Of a stretch of DNA of 64,000 nucleotides, positions 39,446 to 49,697 are shown piece by piece. The first letter of the stretch is position 1, and every line of letters starts with the position of its first letter. The stretch comes from an uncultured Clostridia bacterium. GTDB taxonomy: Bacteria > Bacillota > Clostridia > Lachnospirales > Anaerotignaceae. The position numbers and the translations under genes were made by a program. The stretch covers positions 78,224 through 142,223 of the forward strand of contig CALWGF010000007.1 in assembly GCA_944379995.1 (NCBI GenBank). The letters are read 5' to 3'. A model generated the notes under the pieces. The model did not search any database, was not told the DNA's origin, and saw nothing but the letters and a program-made list of their open reading frames with translations.

Positions 39446-39482
39446 ATATGATTTTATAATCATATCAAAAGTCTTTTTTTTT
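39437..39482 (+). terminator. Expression-platform terminator of the yybP-ykoY riboswitch
   Basis: AGACTTTTGATATGATT pairs with AATCATATCAAAAGTCT around TTAT, followed by a run of T. Its 5' arm overlaps the riboswitch P1 strand. Confidence 0.85.
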
Positions 39483-39550
39483 AAAATTTTATGTACATAA
39501 ATTAAATTTTTTATATTAAATCTGTAAATAATAAAAAAAGAGGTGCTTAT

Positions 39551-42154
39551 ATGAAAAACTATTATAATTATGAAAAAGAACAAATTTTACAAGAATTGAA
39601 AACTCAAAAAACTGGTATATCACAAAAAGAAGCTGATGAAAGATTAGCTAAATATGGTAAAAATGAAATTCAAGAAGGTGAAAAGAAAAGTGTTTTAAAA
39701 ATATTTTTAGAACAATATACAGATTTCCTTGTAATAATACTTATTGCTGCTGCATTAATATCAGCATTTTTAGGAGATATTGAAAGTTCTGCTGTAATAT
39801 TTGTTGTAATAACAATGAATGCAATACTTGGAACAGTACAGCAAATAAAAGCAGATAAATCACTTGAAAGTTTAAAGGCTTTATCATCTCCAGTTGCAAA
39901 GGTTATACGAGATGGTGAAAAAATAAGTATTGACTCTAAAGATGTTGTTATTGGAGATATAGTTATTGCTGAAGCTGGTGACTATATATGTGCAGACGGA
40001 AGAATAATAGAAAATTATAATATTAAAGTTGATGAAAGTTCACTTACTGGTGAGTCAATAAGTGTTGAAAAAGAAGATATAAATATTGATGGAGAAGTAC
40101 CAGTTGGTGATAGAAAAAATATGGTATTTTCAGGTAGCTTTGTAACATATGGTAGAGCCGAATTTGTTGTTACAGGTACAGGAATGGATACAGAATTAGG
40201 TAAGGTTGCAAAACTTCTTAAAGATACAAAAACAAAGAAAACACCACTTCAACAAAATTTAGATAACTTTGGTAAAAAACTTTCTATTATAATACTTATT
40301 ATATGTGGAATACTTTTCGCAGTAAGTATATTTAGAGGTGACCCTGTAATTGATGCATTTATGTTTGCTGTTGCTTTAGCAGTTGCTGCAATACCAGAAG
40401 CATTAAGTTCTATTGTAACAATAGTTCTTTCATTTGGTACACAAAAAATGGCAAAAGAAAATGCAATAGTAAGAAAACTTCATGCTGTTGAAGGTCTTGG
40501 AAGTGTTTCAATAATATGTTCAGATAAAACAGGAACTCTTACACAAAATAAAATGACAGTAAAAAAATATTCTGTAAATAATGAAGTTATTGATGAAGAT
40601 AAATCAGATTTTTCAAGAAAAGAAGATAAAGAAATTCTTTATATGTCAATACTTTGTAACGATGCTGAAAATAAAGATGGAAATGAAATAGGCGACCCTA
40701 CTGAAGTTGCACTTATAAATTTTGGTAATAAATATGGATATGATTATACTGAAATAAGAGAAAAATATAAAAGAGTTGGAGAAATTGCATTTGACTCTGA
40801 TAGAAAACTTATGTCTACTGTAAATATAATTGATGGAACAAAAACAATGGTAACAAAAGGTGCTGTTGATGTTCTTATGAATAGAGTTAAATATATTGTA
40901 AAAAATGGTGAAATAGTAGATATAACAAATGATGATAAATTAAAAGTAGCTGAAATAAATGAAAGTTTTTCAAGAAATGGTTTAAGGGTGCTTGCTTTTG
41001 CTAAAAAATATGTTGATAATAATGAAATAGGTCTTGAAGATGAAAATGATATGATATTCGTGGGGCTTATATCAATGATGGACCCTCCAAGAGAAGAATC
41101 AAAAGATGCTGTTTCTGAATGTATTAGTGCAGGTATAAGACCAGTTATGATTACAGGTGACCATAAAGTTACAGCTTCTGCAATAGCAAAAGAAATTGGT
41201 ATACTTAAAAATGAAAATGAAGCTGTTGACGGTGCTGAAATTGATAATATGACAGATGAAGAACTTCAAAATTATGTTGATAAAATATCAGTTTATGCAA
41301 GAGTATCACCTGAACATAAAATAAGAATAGTAAGAGCATGGCAAAATAGAGGAAATATTGTTGCTATGACAGGTGACGGTGTAAACGATGCTCCAGCACT
41401 TAAACAGGCTGATATTGGTGTTGCTATGGGTATAACAGGAAGTGAAGTTGCAAAAGATGCAGCAGATGTTGTACTTGCAGATGATAACTTTGCAACAATA
41501 GTAAAAGCTGTTGAAAACGGAAGAAATCTTTATATAAATATAAAAAATTCAATAAAATTCCTTCTTTCAGGTAATACAGCAGGTATTTTAGCTGTACTTT
41601 ATGCATCACTTGCAGGTTTAGCAGTACCATTTGCACCAGTACATCTTTTGTTTATAAATCTTCTTACAGACAGTCTTCCTGCAATAGCTCTTGGTGTTGA
41701 ACCTCATTCAAAATCTGTTATGAATGACAAACCACGTCCTGTAAATGAGTCAATACTCACAAAAGATTTTATAATTGATGTTTTAAGAGAAGGTATAGTA
41801 ATATGTTTAGGTACAATGGCAGCTTATTATATAGGTCTTAATACTGGCGGTGCAGGAATGGCTATGACAATGGCTTTTTCAACATTATGTCTTTCAAGAC
41901 TTATACATGGATTTAACTGTAAATCAAAAGAACCTGTAATTTTTACAAAGAAAATGTTTAATAATAAATATATATGGGCAGCTTTCTTTGTAGGATTTAT
42001 ACTTTTAAACATTGTTCTTATTGTTCCTGCTCTTTTTGGGCTTTTTGAAATAACACCACTTACAACAAATTTACTTTTTACTGTTTATGGATTATCATTT
42101 GCTACATTTGTTGTAAATCAGTTAATAAAGTTTATATTAATAAAAATTAAATAA
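39551..42154 (+). CDS. P-type cation ATPase (PII type), probable Mn2+/Ca2+ exporter
   Basis: The 867-residue pump has the actuator motif DESSLTGES, phosphorylation site CSDKTGTLT, nucleotide-domain motifs, hinge TGDGVNDAPALKQADIGVAMG, and ten membrane helices. Membrane motif AAIPEALSSIV replaces the PEGLP of classical Ca2+ pumps, while LLFINLLTDSLPAIALGVEP resembles bacterial Ca2+/Mn2+ ATPases. The yybP-ykoY riboswitch upstream points to Mn2+ export to avoid toxicity. The SD AGAGGTG precedes the ATG. It has its own terminator. Confidence 0.9.
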   Translation: MKNYYNYEKEQILQELKTQKTGISQKEADERLAKYGKNEIQEGEKKSVLKIFLEQYTDFLVIILIAAALISAFLGDIESSAVIFVVITMNAILGTVQQIKADKSLESLKALSSPVAKVIRDGEKISIDSKDVVIGDIVIAEAGDYICADGRIIENYNIKVDESSLTGESISVEKEDINIDGEVPVGDRKNMVFSGSFVTYGRAEFVVTGTGMDTELGKVAKLLKDTKTKKTPLQQNLDNFGKKLSIIILIICGILFAVSIFRGDPVIDAFMFAVALAVAAIPEALSSIVTIVLSFGTQKMAKENAIVRKLHAVEGLGSVSIICSDKTGTLTQNKMTVKKYSVNNEVIDEDKSDFSRKEDKEILYMSILCNDAENKDGNEIGDPTEVALINFGNKYGYDYTEIREKYKRVGEIAFDSDRKLMSTVNIIDGTKTMVTKGAVDVLMNRVKYIVKNGEIVDITNDDKLKVAEINESFSRNGLRVLAFAKKYVDNNEIGLEDENDMIFVGLISMMDPPREESKDAVSECISAGIRPVMITGDHKVTASAIAKEIGILKNENEAVDGAEIDNMTDEELQNYVDKISVYARVSPEHKIRIVRAWQNRGNIVAMTGDGVNDAPALKQADIGVAMGITGSEVAKDAADVVLADDNFATIVKAVENGRNLYINIKNSIKFLLSGNTAGILAVLYASLAGLAVPFAPVHLLFINLLTDSLPAIALGVEPHSKSVMNDKPRPVNESILTKDFIIDVLREGIVICLGTMAAYYIGLNTGGAGMAMTMAFSTLCLSRLIHGFNCKSKEPVIFTKKMFNNKYIWAAFFVGFILLNIVLIVPALFGLFEITPLTTNLLFTVYGLSFATFVVNQLIKFILIKIK

Positions 42155-42159
42155 TTTAT

Positions 42160-42194
42160 AAAGATGTGTAGTTTTAATCTACACATCTTTTTTA
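42160..42194 (+). terminator. Terminator of the riboswitch-controlled ATPase gene
   Basis: AAAGATGTGTAG with CTACACATCTTT and six T. It lies inside the apparent upstream extension of the next gene's frame and so argues for a later start there. Confidence 0.85.
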
Positions 42195-42280
42195 TTGCAA
42201 TAAAAAAGCAAGAATTTTATATATTAAAATTTAAAAATAATATGTTAAAATATAAAAAAATATATAAAGGAGGTAATTTA

Positions 42281-44947
42281 TTGAAAGAAGAATTAAAATT
42301 AAACAGTAAACTTAAAAAGTTCTCTTTAATGGATAATAAAGAATTATATGAATATTTTAAAACATCAGAAAAAGGGTTAAAAATAAATGATGTTGAAACA
42401 AATAAAAATTTATATGGTGAAAATTTTGTTTCAGATACAAATAAAAATACAATATTTAATAGAATAATACAATCATTTTTAACACCATTTTCATTGATAT
42501 TATTTTTTATTGCTGTGGTATCACTTCTTATAGATATTTTTGCCCCTGACAATATGGGAGGTAGTATAGCAACTGTTATTATAATGTGTTTTATAATAAT
42601 TATAAGTGGTATTATACGATTTTTTAGAGATAAAAGTTCTATTAAAATATATAATAAACTTATAAATAAAAGTGAGTTTAAAGTTCGAGTTCGTAGGGAT
42701 AATATAGTTATTACAATACCAGCAAAAGATGTTGTTGTTGGTGATATTATTTTAATTTCAACAGGAGATAAATTACCAGCAGATGTAAGACTTATAAAAT
42801 CTAATAATCTTTTTGTAAGTCAATCAGCACTTACAGGAGAAAGTGCCATAATTCAAAAAACTATTGAAAAATGTAAATATAATGATGAAATATCATATTC
42901 ACAATATAAAAATATATTACTTGGAGGAACTTCTGTAATAAGTGGCAAAGGTGAAGGTATTGTTATTGGCGTTGGTGAAAATACTTTTTATGGCAGTACA
43001 AAATTGTTGTCTGAAAAAAATATAAGTAATTTCGAAAAAGGTGCAAATTCAATAACATTAATTTTTATAAAGTTTATTGCTGTTATAATTCCTATTACAT
43101 TTATTGTTTCTGTAATAACAAAAGGAAATATTATTAATTCAATTATATTTGCTGTATCTGCCGCAATAGGATTAATACCAGAAATATTACCAATGGTAAT
43201 AACAGTATGCCTTGTTAAAGGTAGTTATTCAATGTCTAAAAAAAATACAGTTATAAAAAATATAAATTCTATACAATGTTTTGGTGGAATGGATATTCTC
43301 TGTATGGATAAAACAGGTACACTTACAAACGATACTGTTATAATGGAATATTATATGGATATATTGGGAAATGAAAGCAAAAAAGTTCTTGATTATGCAT
43401 ATATAAATAGCTTTTTAAACTCTGGAATAAGAAATTATATTGATAATGCTATTATGCGATATAATGAAATGCCACAAGAAGAAAATAATTGTAAATTAAT
43501 CGAAAATACATATAAAAAAATTGATGAAATACCTTTTGACTCAATACGAAAATGCACAAGTATATTGGTTTGTGATAATGAAAATAATAAACAAATAATT
43601 ACAAAAGGTTCTGTAAATGAAGTTTTTTCAAAGTGCGGTTATATGGAGTATAATGGAGAGATTAACAAAGTTTATGCAGAAGATATTGTTAATGTAAAAG
43701 CTGTTGTTGATGATATGCTTGAAGATGGTATGAAAGTTATAGCTGTTGCAAGAAAAAATGTTGAAAGTAATATAATAAATATAAGTTATGAAGATGAAAA
43801 AGACCTTATACTTATGGGATATATAGCATTTTTTGATGCTCCTAAAAAATCTGCTAAAGAAGCATTACAAAAACTTGAAAAACTTAATGTAAAATCAAAA
43901 ATACTTACAGGAGATAATAAAGAAACAACAATTTCAATTTGTAAAAGAGTAGGTATAAAAAATAAAGATGTAGTAATAGGTAGAGATATTGATAATATGA
44001 CAGAAGAAGAATTATCTGTCGTTGTAGAAAAAATAGATATATTTGCTGAACTTTCCCCTTATCAAAAAGCTTTAATAGTAAAAAAATTAAGTGATAATGG
44101 TCATACAGTAGGTTTTATAGGTGATGGTATAAATGATATACCACCAATAAATGAAGCTGATGTTGGTATATCTGTTGATAGTGGTCTTAATAGTGTAAAA
44201 GAAATTGCAGATATTATATTATTAAAAAAAGACCTTAATGTTTTGGAAGAGGGTATTATAGAAGGAAGAAAAGTATTTGCTAATATGACAAAATACATAA
44301 GAATAACAGGTAGTTCCAATTTCGGTAATATGTTAGCAATAATATTTGCAAGTATTTTTTTACCATTTATGCCTATGACATCAATACAAATTCTTATATT
44401 AAATTTATTTTATGATATAATATGTATGGCAATGCCTTGGGATAATGTAGATAAAAATCTTATTGAAAATCCTCAATGTTGGTCAGAAAAAACTTTAGTT
44501 AGATTTATGAGATTTTTTGGTCCTATAAGTTTAATATTTGATATATTAACATTTTTATGTTTATATTTTTTAGTATGTCCTTATGTTTGTGGGGTATCTT
44601 CTTTTAATGAAATTACAGATGTAGCTATGAAAATAAAATATATGACAGTTTTCCAAAGTGGTTGGTTTATTGAGTCAATGCTTACACAGATAATAATAAT
44701 TCATTCATTACGTACTGAAAAATTACCTTTTATAGAAAGTAAAGCATCAAAACCTGTAATAATAATAACTGCATTAGGTATATTTATTTTTACTTTAATA
44801 TTATTTACACCTATTGGTATGTTTTTAGGATTTGAAGTTTTACCACCTATATATATGTTATTTATAATAGTTGTTATGACTGTATATATATGTATAATTA
44901 ATTTTGTAAAGAAAATATATATAAAAGAATATGGAAAACTTATATAA
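42281..44947 (+). CDS. mgtA: MgtA-type P-type Mg2+ ATPase (first copy)
   Basis: The 888-residue pump belongs to the P-IIIB (MgtA/MgtB) group: SQSALTGESA, GLIPEILPMVITVCLVKGSYSMSKK, CMDKTGTLT, and late helices beginning QILILNLFYDIICMAMPWDNVD. It imports Mg2+ under limitation. The frame is open from 42164, but that stretch contains the previous gene's terminator. The TTG at 42281 follows AAGGAGG by 7 bases and starts the conserved N-terminus. It is more diverged and AT-richer than the second MgtA copy downstream. A small winged-helix protein follows 15 bases later. Confidence 0.92.
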   Translation: MKEELKLNSKLKKFSLMDNKELYEYFKTSEKGLKINDVETNKNLYGENFVSDTNKNTIFNRIIQSFLTPFSLILFFIAVVSLLIDIFAPDNMGGSIATVIIMCFIIIISGIIRFFRDKSSIKIYNKLINKSEFKVRVRRDNIVITIPAKDVVVGDIILISTGDKLPADVRLIKSNNLFVSQSALTGESAIIQKTIEKCKYNDEISYSQYKNILLGGTSVISGKGEGIVIGVGENTFYGSTKLLSEKNISNFEKGANSITLIFIKFIAVIIPITFIVSVITKGNIINSIIFAVSAAIGLIPEILPMVITVCLVKGSYSMSKKNTVIKNINSIQCFGGMDILCMDKTGTLTNDTVIMEYYMDILGNESKKVLDYAYINSFLNSGIRNYIDNAIMRYNEMPQEENNCKLIENTYKKIDEIPFDSIRKCTSILVCDNENNKQIITKGSVNEVFSKCGYMEYNGEINKVYAEDIVNVKAVVDDMLEDGMKVIAVARKNVESNIINISYEDEKDLILMGYIAFFDAPKKSAKEALQKLEKLNVKSKILTGDNKETTISICKRVGIKNKDVVIGRDIDNMTEEELSVVVEKIDIFAELSPYQKALIVKKLSDNGHTVGFIGDGINDIPPINEADVGISVDSGLNSVKEIADIILLKKDLNVLEEGIIEGRKVFANMTKYIRITGSSNFGNMLAIIFASIFLPFMPMTSIQILILNLFYDIICMAMPWDNVDKNLIENPQCWSEKTLVRFMRFFGPISLIFDILTFLCLYFLVCPYVCGVSSFNEITDVAMKIKYMTVFQSGWFIESMLTQIIIIHSLRTEKLPFIESKASKPVIIITALGIFIFTLILFTPIGMFLGFEVLPPIYMLFIIVVMTVYICIINFVKKIYIKEYGKLI

Positions 44948-44962
44948 AAGGGGGCGTTTTCA

Positions 44963-45460
44963 TTGAAAAAGAATATAAGTTTTGTATCTTTAAGTTCCTC
45001 TTTTGTATTATGGTTAAAAGAAAATATATCTATACATAAATCAGAAAGTGCTTGTGAATTTTCTGAAGCATTAGATGATATTTTAAGTGGTAAGACAAAT
45101 ACTTTAATGATAGAAATAGATGAATATGATAATGAAGAAGTTAATATTTATGATGATAGTATAGTTGTAAAAGGTCTTGAAATACAGCCCAAAACAAGAA
45201 GGGTTTTAAGAGATAATAAAGAAGTATCTCTTACACCTAAAGAATTTGATATACTTTATTTTTTAGCTAAAAATAAAGGTAATGTGTTTACAAAAGAGCA
45301 GATTTATAAATATGTTTGGGAAGATGATTATTTTCTTGCAGATAGTAATATAATGGCGTTTATAAGAAAGTTAAGAAAAAAAATAGAACCCAATCCAGAT
45401 GAACCAGAATATATTATAACTATATGGGGAATAGGATATAAATTTAATGATAAATTATAA
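44963..45460 (+). CDS. Receiver-less OmpR/PhoB-type DNA-binding protein
   Basis: The 165-residue protein has a C-terminal winged helix of the OmpR class (residues about 65-165: GLEIQPKTRRVLRDNKEVSLTPKEFDILYFL ... IITIWGIGYKFNDKL). Its first 60 residues do not form a full receiver and show no phosphoacceptor motif. It starts with TTG behind GGGGGCG and is co-transcribed with the first mgtA copy. A local regulator of the Mg2+ ATPases is a reasonable guess; its signal is unknown. Confidence 0.82.
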   Translation: MKKNISFVSLSSSFVLWLKENISIHKSESACEFSEALDDILSGKTNTLMIEIDEYDNEEVNIYDDSIVVKGLEIQPKTRRVLRDNKEVSLTPKEFDILYFLAKNKGNVFTKEQIYKYVWEDDYFLADSNIMAFIRKLRKKIEPNPDEPEYIITIWGIGYKFNDKL

Positions 45461-45485
45461 AACAGGCTTTATGCCTGTTTTTTTA
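45459..45485 (+). terminator. Terminator after the winged-helix gene
   Basis: AAAACAGGC/GCCTGTTTT with a short loop, followed by a T run. Confidence 0.85.
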
Positions 45486-45542
45486 TATTTTAAATAGCAA
45501 GAAAATCGCAAGAATTTAGCCATATTATTAAATATAAGTATT

Positions 45543-45551
45543 TGATATACT
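45543..45551 (+). promoter_or_regulatory. Extended -10 promoter of the second mgtA unit
   Basis: TGA followed by TATACT (45546-45551) forms an extended -10 element without a clear -35 box. Transcription from it would give a 5' leader of about 160 bases containing the small ORF and a long hairpin. Confidence 0.5.
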
Positions 45552-45594
45552 TTTTTTGGTTAAAAAACAAAATTATAAAGAGAGGTGAGAGCAA

Positions 45595-45705
45595 ATGGAC
45601 GGAGATAGTGGAGGTAAAAATAAAATATATAAGATATACATAAATAGCTATGCTATCATAAAGTGCATTTGCTTTCATGATACTAGGTTTATGTATATCT
45701 CTTAG
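45595..45705 (+). CDS. Leader peptide (36 residues) upstream of the second mgtA
   Basis: An ATG with a strong SD (AGAGGTGAG, 5 bases away) opens a 36-codon frame, [20 protein letters not shown]..., ending at TAG 45705, five bases before the AAGGAGG of the ATPase gene. The acidic start MDGD recalls E. coli MgtL (MEPDPT), whose N-terminus destabilises ribosomes at low Mg2+. The 3' two thirds of the frame lie in a long hairpin, so ribosome progress would change the fold. I infer a cis-acting leader peptide; protein function in trans is not excluded. Confidence 0.6.
   Translation: MDGDSGGKNKIYKIYINSYAIIKCICFHDTRFMYIS
45631..45700 (+). promoter_or_regulatory. Long leader hairpin before the second mgtA
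   Basis: AGATATACATAAA (45631-45643) pairs perfectly over 13 bp with TTTATGTATATCT (45688-45700), and inside it TATCAT..AAAG pairs with CTTT.ATGATA. The structure is not followed by a T run, so it is not a plain terminator. It overlaps most of the leader-peptide frame and ends ten bases before the AAGGAGG SD of the ATPase gene, suggesting control by translation or transcript folding. I do not recognise an M-box consensus. Confidence 0.6.
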
Positions 45706-45719
45706 AAGGAGGTATATGT

Positions 45720-48488
45720 ATGAAAAAAGAAAACAAAAGAATTGTAGCAAAAAAAATAATAAATGATATTAATAGAAGAGAAATGATAAATAAAAAAACA
45801 GAGTTTGCTGCAAAAAATGAAATTAAAACAGTTTTTGAAAGTTTAAATTCTTCAGAGTTAGGTCTTTCAGAAAATGAAGTTTCAAAAAGTAAAGCGTTAA
45901 ATGGAATAAATAAAATTACACAAGGAAAACAAAAAACATTATTTGAAAAAATAGTTGCAGCATTTGTAAATCCTTTTACAGCAATACTTTTTTGTTTAGC
46001 CTTAGTATCTTCTATAACAGATATGATAATGCCTTATTATGAAATATTTGGTAATACAAAAGAAGATTTTAGTTGTATAACAGTTGTTATTATTGTAGTT
46101 ATGGTTTTAATATCTGGAATATTAAGATTTATACAGGAAGCTCGTTCAGGTAATGCTGCTGAAAAATTACTTTCTATGATTACAACAACATGTACAGTAA
46201 GTAGAAATGAAAATAAAAATATTGAAATACCAATAGAAGAACTTGTTGTAGGAGATATAATACATCTTTCAGCAGGAGATATGATACCAGCAGATGTAAG
46301 AATTATTGAAGCAAAAGATTTGTTTGTAAGTCAATCTGCTATTACAGGAGAAAGTGAACCTGTTAAAAAAATATCTAAAATATGTATTGAAAAAACTGAC
46401 TCAATAACAGAATATAAAAATATTGCATTTATGGGTAGTAATGTAATAAGCGGTAGTGCAACAGCAGTAGTTATAGCTGTTGGTGATAATACAATATTTG
46501 GTTCTATGGCTAGTACTATTTCAGAAGAACCTGTTGAAACAAGTTTTACAAAAGGTGTTAATTCTGTATCTTGGGTACTTATAAGATTTATGCTTATAAT
46601 GGTTCCTATTGTTTTTGTTGTAAATGGAATAACAAAAGGAGATTGGGTTTCTGCATTTCTTTTTGGAATTTCAATAGCAGTTGGACTTACACCAGAAATG
46701 TTACCTATGATAGTAACAACTTGCCTTGCAAAAGGTGCTGTTTCAATGTCAAAGAAAAAAACAATAGTAAAAAACTTAAATTCAATACAAAATTTTGGTG
46801 CAATGGATATATTATGTACTGATAAAACAGGTACACTTACAATGGATAAAGTTGTATTGGAATATCATCTTGATGTTACAGGTAAAGAAGACGCAAGAGT
46901 GTTAAGACATGCATATCTTAATAGCTATTTCCAGACTGGATATAAAAATTTAATGGATATTGCAATAATAAAAAAGACAGAAGAACAAGAGTCTGAAAAT
47001 CCACAACTTGTAGACCTTTCAAATGAATATAAAAAAGTTGATGAAATACCATTTGATTTTACAAGAAGACGTCTTTCAAATGTTGTTGAAGATAGCAAAG
47101 GAAAACGTCAAATGATAACAAAAGGTGCTGTTGAAGAAATGCTTTCAATATGTACATTTGTTGAATATAAAGGTGAAGTTAAAGAGCTTACAGATAGTAT
47201 AAAAAAAGATATACTTAGCACAGTTGATGAATTAAATGATGATGGTATGAGAGTTATTGCTGTTGCTCAGAAAACAAATCCATCACCAATAGATACATTT
47301 AGTGTAAAAGATGAAAGTGATATGGTTTTAATAGGATACCTTGCTTTTCTTGACCCACCTAAAGAATCAACAGAAGAAGCACTTAAAACACTTAAGTCAA
47401 AAGGTGTTACAACAAAAGTACTTACAGGTGATAATGATAAAGTAACACGTTGTATTTGTAAACAAGTCGGACTTAAATACAATAATATACTTCTTGGCTC
47501 TGATATAGATAATATGGACGATAGAGAACTTTCAAAAAGAGCAGAAGTTACAGATGTATTTGCAAAATTATCACCAGAGCAAAAATCAAGAATAGTTTCA
47601 GTACTTAGAGAGTCTGGACATACAGTTGGATTTATGGGTGACGGAATAAATGATGCAGGTGCTATGAAAGTGTCTGATATAGGTATTTCAGTAGATACTG
47701 CCGTTGATATTGCAAAAGAATCAGCAGATATTATACTTCTTGAAAAAGACCTTAATGTACTTGGTGATGGAATAACAGAAGGAAGAAAAACATATGCTAA
47801 TATGATTAAATACATAAAAATGACAGCATCATCAAACTTTGGGAATATGTTTTCTGTTTTGGCGGCTTCAGCACTTTTACCATTTTTACCTATGGTAAGT
47901 GTTCAGCTTATACTCTTAAACTTAATATATGATTTATCTTGTACAGCAATACCATGGGACAATGTTGATGAAGAATTTCTTGCAGTACCAAGAAAATGGG
48001 ACGCATCATCTGTTGGAAAATTTATGCTTTGGATAGGTCCAACAAGCTCTATATTTGATTGGATAACATACTTATTCATGTACTTTGTATTTTGTCCTAT
48101 GTTTGTTTCACATGGTATACTTTTTAATGACCTTGCAAATCATTTTACAGGTGCAGAACTTTTACGTATGCAGGCTTCATATATTGCACTTTTCCAAGCA
48201 GGTTGGTTTGTTGAATCTATGTGGAGTCAAACAATAGTAATACATATGATACGTACACCAAAAGTACCATTTATACAAAGTCATGCATCAGCTCCTGTAA
48301 CAATACTTACATTTTTAGGTATAATTGTACTTACAATAATACCATTTACACCACTTGGAACACTTTTAGGTTTTGGAACACTTCCTTTTGCTTATTTTAT
48401 ATATCTTATACCATGTATTTTATTATATATGGTTTTAGCAACAAGTATTAAAAAAGCATATGTAAAACATTATGGAGAGCTTTTATAA
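45720..48488 (+). CDS. mgtA: MgtA-type P-type Mg2+ ATPase (second copy)
   Basis: The 922-residue P-IIIB ATPase has [14 protein letters not shown], the phosphorylation site [61 protein letters not shown] and [17 protein letters not shown], all closer to classical MgtA than the first copy. It should import Mg2+. An ideal AAGGAGG SD precedes ATG 45720. Upstream is the leader-peptide region; downstream, 26 bases after the stop, is a 46-residue membrane peptide gene. Confidence 0.95.
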   Translation: MKKENKRIVAKKIINDINRREMINKKTEFAAKNEIKTVFESLNSSELGLSENEVSKSKALNGINKITQGKQKTLFEKIVAAFVNPFTAILFCLALVSSITDMIMPYYEIFGNTKEDFSCITVVIIVVMVLISGILRFIQEARSGNAAEKLLSMITTTCTVSRNENKNIEIPIEELVVGDIIHLSAGDMIPADVRIIEAKDLFVSQSAITGESEPVKKISKICIEKTDSITEYKNIAFMGSNVISGSATAVVIAVGDNTIFGSMASTISEEPVETSFTKGVNSVSWVLIRFMLIMVPIVFVVNGITKGDWVSAFLFGISIAVGLTPEMLPMIVTTCLAKGAVSMSKKKTIVKNLNSIQNFGAMDILCTDKTGTLTMDKVVLEYHLDVTGKEDARVLRHAYLNSYFQTGYKNLMDIAIIKKTEEQESENPQLVDLSNEYKKVDEIPFDFTRRRLSNVVEDSKGKRQMITKGAVEEMLSICTFVEYKGEVKELTDSIKKDILSTVDELNDDGMRVIAVAQKTNPSPIDTFSVKDESDMVLIGYLAFLDPPKESTEEALKTLKSKGVTTKVLTGDNDKVTRCICKQVGLKYNNILLGSDIDNMDDRELSKRAEVTDVFAKLSPEQKSRIVSVLRESGHTVGFMGDGINDAGAMKVSDIGISVDTAVDIAKESADIILLEKDLNVLGDGITEGRKTYANMIKYIKMTASSNFGNMFSVLAASALLPFLPMVSVQLILLNLIYDLSCTAIPWDNVDEEFLAVPRKWDASSVGKFMLWIGPTSSIFDWITYLFMYFVFCPMFVSHGILFNDLANHFTGAELLRMQASYIALFQAGWFVESMWSQTIVIHMIRTPKVPFIQSHASAPVTILTFLGIIVLTIIPFTPLGTLLGFGTLPFAYFIYLIPCILLYMVLATSIKKAYVKHYGELL

Positions 48489-48514
48489 ATTTGTAAAATA
48501 AGGAGGTATATATT

Positions 48515-48655
48515 ATGATGAAATTATTTATAAATATTATATCAAATCATAATTTTATGGGAATAAATTGTTGGTTTTGGGCAGCAATGTGTTTTATTGC
48601 TTTAATTGTAATTTTAATGAATATAGTATTATGGAATTTAAAACCTAAACAATAA
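48515..48655 (+). CDS. Small single-pass membrane protein downstream of mgtA
   Basis: A 46-codon frame (MMKLFINIIS... ending WNLKPKQ) follows an AAGGAGG SD by 8 bases. Residues about 20-41 (CWFWAAMCFIALIVILMNIV) form one transmembrane helix with a short basic tail. Position after an Mg2+ ATPase invites comparison with small regulators such as E. coli MgtS or Salmonella MgtR, which bind MgtA or related pumps, but there is no sequence evidence for homology. It shares the terminator at 48661-48692. Confidence 0.7.
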   Translation: MMKLFINIISNHNFMGINCWFWAAMCFIALIVILMNIVLWNLKPKQ

Positions 48656-48660
48656 AAAAT

Positions 48661-48692
48661 AAAACCGTAGTTAATTAAAACTACGGTTTTTT
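48661..48692. terminator. Bidirectional terminator
   Basis: AAAACCGTAGTT with AACTACGGTTTT around TAATTA-like bases, flanked by A and T runs. It serves the mgtA unit and the convergent DMT gene. Confidence 0.85.
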
Positions 48693-49591
48693 ACTATACT
48701 TTTAAAAGGATTTTTTATTTTACTTTCAGATATTAAAAGACCTGATAATGTTAATATTGTACCTAAAACAGCCATAGGTGTTATGTTTTCATGAAGTATA
48801 ATAACAGAAGTCACTATTGTTACAACAGGTATAGCATATATATAAATACTTGCTTTTACTGCACCAAGAATTTTTACAGCACAATTCCAAGTTACAAAAC
48901 AAGCAGCAGACGCACAGAAACTTAAAAATAAAATATTAAATAAATTTGTAGGCTCTAAAAAACGATTGAAATTTAATTCAAAATCAGAAACAAAAAGAGT
49001 TGGTATCATAAATATAATACCATAGAAAAATGTTCTTCTTGTAACTTGAATTGTATTATATCCAAAAGAATTTAATTTTTTAGTTATTATTGAATATATA
49101 GCCCATACAAAAGCAGCAATAAGTGCTAATATATCGCCTTTTGGATTTAATGAAAGCTGTTTTCCATTAAAACTTATAATAAAAATTCCTGTTATTGCAA
49201 ATATAAAACCTATAAAGAAACTTATACGAAGTTTTTCCTCACCTTTAAGAAATATATGTGAAAGTATCGCTGTAAAAAAAGGTGATACAGCAACTATAAC
49301 ACCTATATTTGATGCTAATGTATATGTAAGAGCAATGTTTTCAAGAAGATAATATAAACATATTCCTGTAAGTCCTGCACCTATAAATAAAAATTCCTGC
49401 TTTTTATCTTTAATTTTTAAAAACTTTGGACAAGCAATAAAAAGAGCTGTAAATCCTGCAATAAATCTAAAGAATAGTATTTCAACAGGTTGAAAATCAT
49501 TAAGTAATATTTTTGTTGATATAAATGTTGTACCCCATACAAATACTGTTATAAATGCTAATAAATGACCTTTTATATTACTGCTGTTCAT
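48671..49591 (-). CDS. EamA/DMT-family transporter
   Basis: The 306-residue protein has ten predicted helices in two EamA repeats (GHLLAFITVFVWGTTFISTKILL and GDILALIAAFVWAIYSIITKK). Such proteins export metabolites or amino acids; the substrate is unknown. The ATG follows GGGGTGAC. Its stop codon lies within the bidirectional terminator. Confidence 0.88.
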   Translation of the reverse strand: MNSSNIKGHLLAFITVFVWGTTFISTKILLNDFQPVEILFFRFIAGFTALFIACPKFLKIKDKKQEFLFIGAGLTGICLYYLLENIALTYTLASNIGVIVAVSPFFTAILSHIFLKGEEKLRISFFIGFIFAITGIFIISFNGKQLSLNPKGDILALIAAFVWAIYSIITKKLNSFGYNTIQVTRRTFFYGIIFMIPTLFVSDFELNFNRFLEPTNLFNILFLSFCASAACFVTWNCAVKILGAVKASIYIYAIPVVTIVTSVIILHENITPMAVLGTILTLSGLLISESKIKNPFKSIVKNRSFN

Positions 49592-49697
49592 AATTTTGTC
49601 ACCCCTAAAAAATAAAAATTAAAATAAGTATATCACTATAACAGAATTATGTCATTAATATATTTTTAAAAATGAAATATTATTTTTTGTATCAGCA

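Noticed and set aside
42164..42280. Longer N-terminus for the first mgtA copy
   Set aside because: This stretch contains the preceding gene's terminator and is not MgtA-like; TTG 42281 has an ideal SD.
45543..45720. M-box (ykoK) Mg2+ riboswitch before the second mgtA
   Set aside because: The conserved M-box core could not be found; a leader ORF and simple hairpin fit better.
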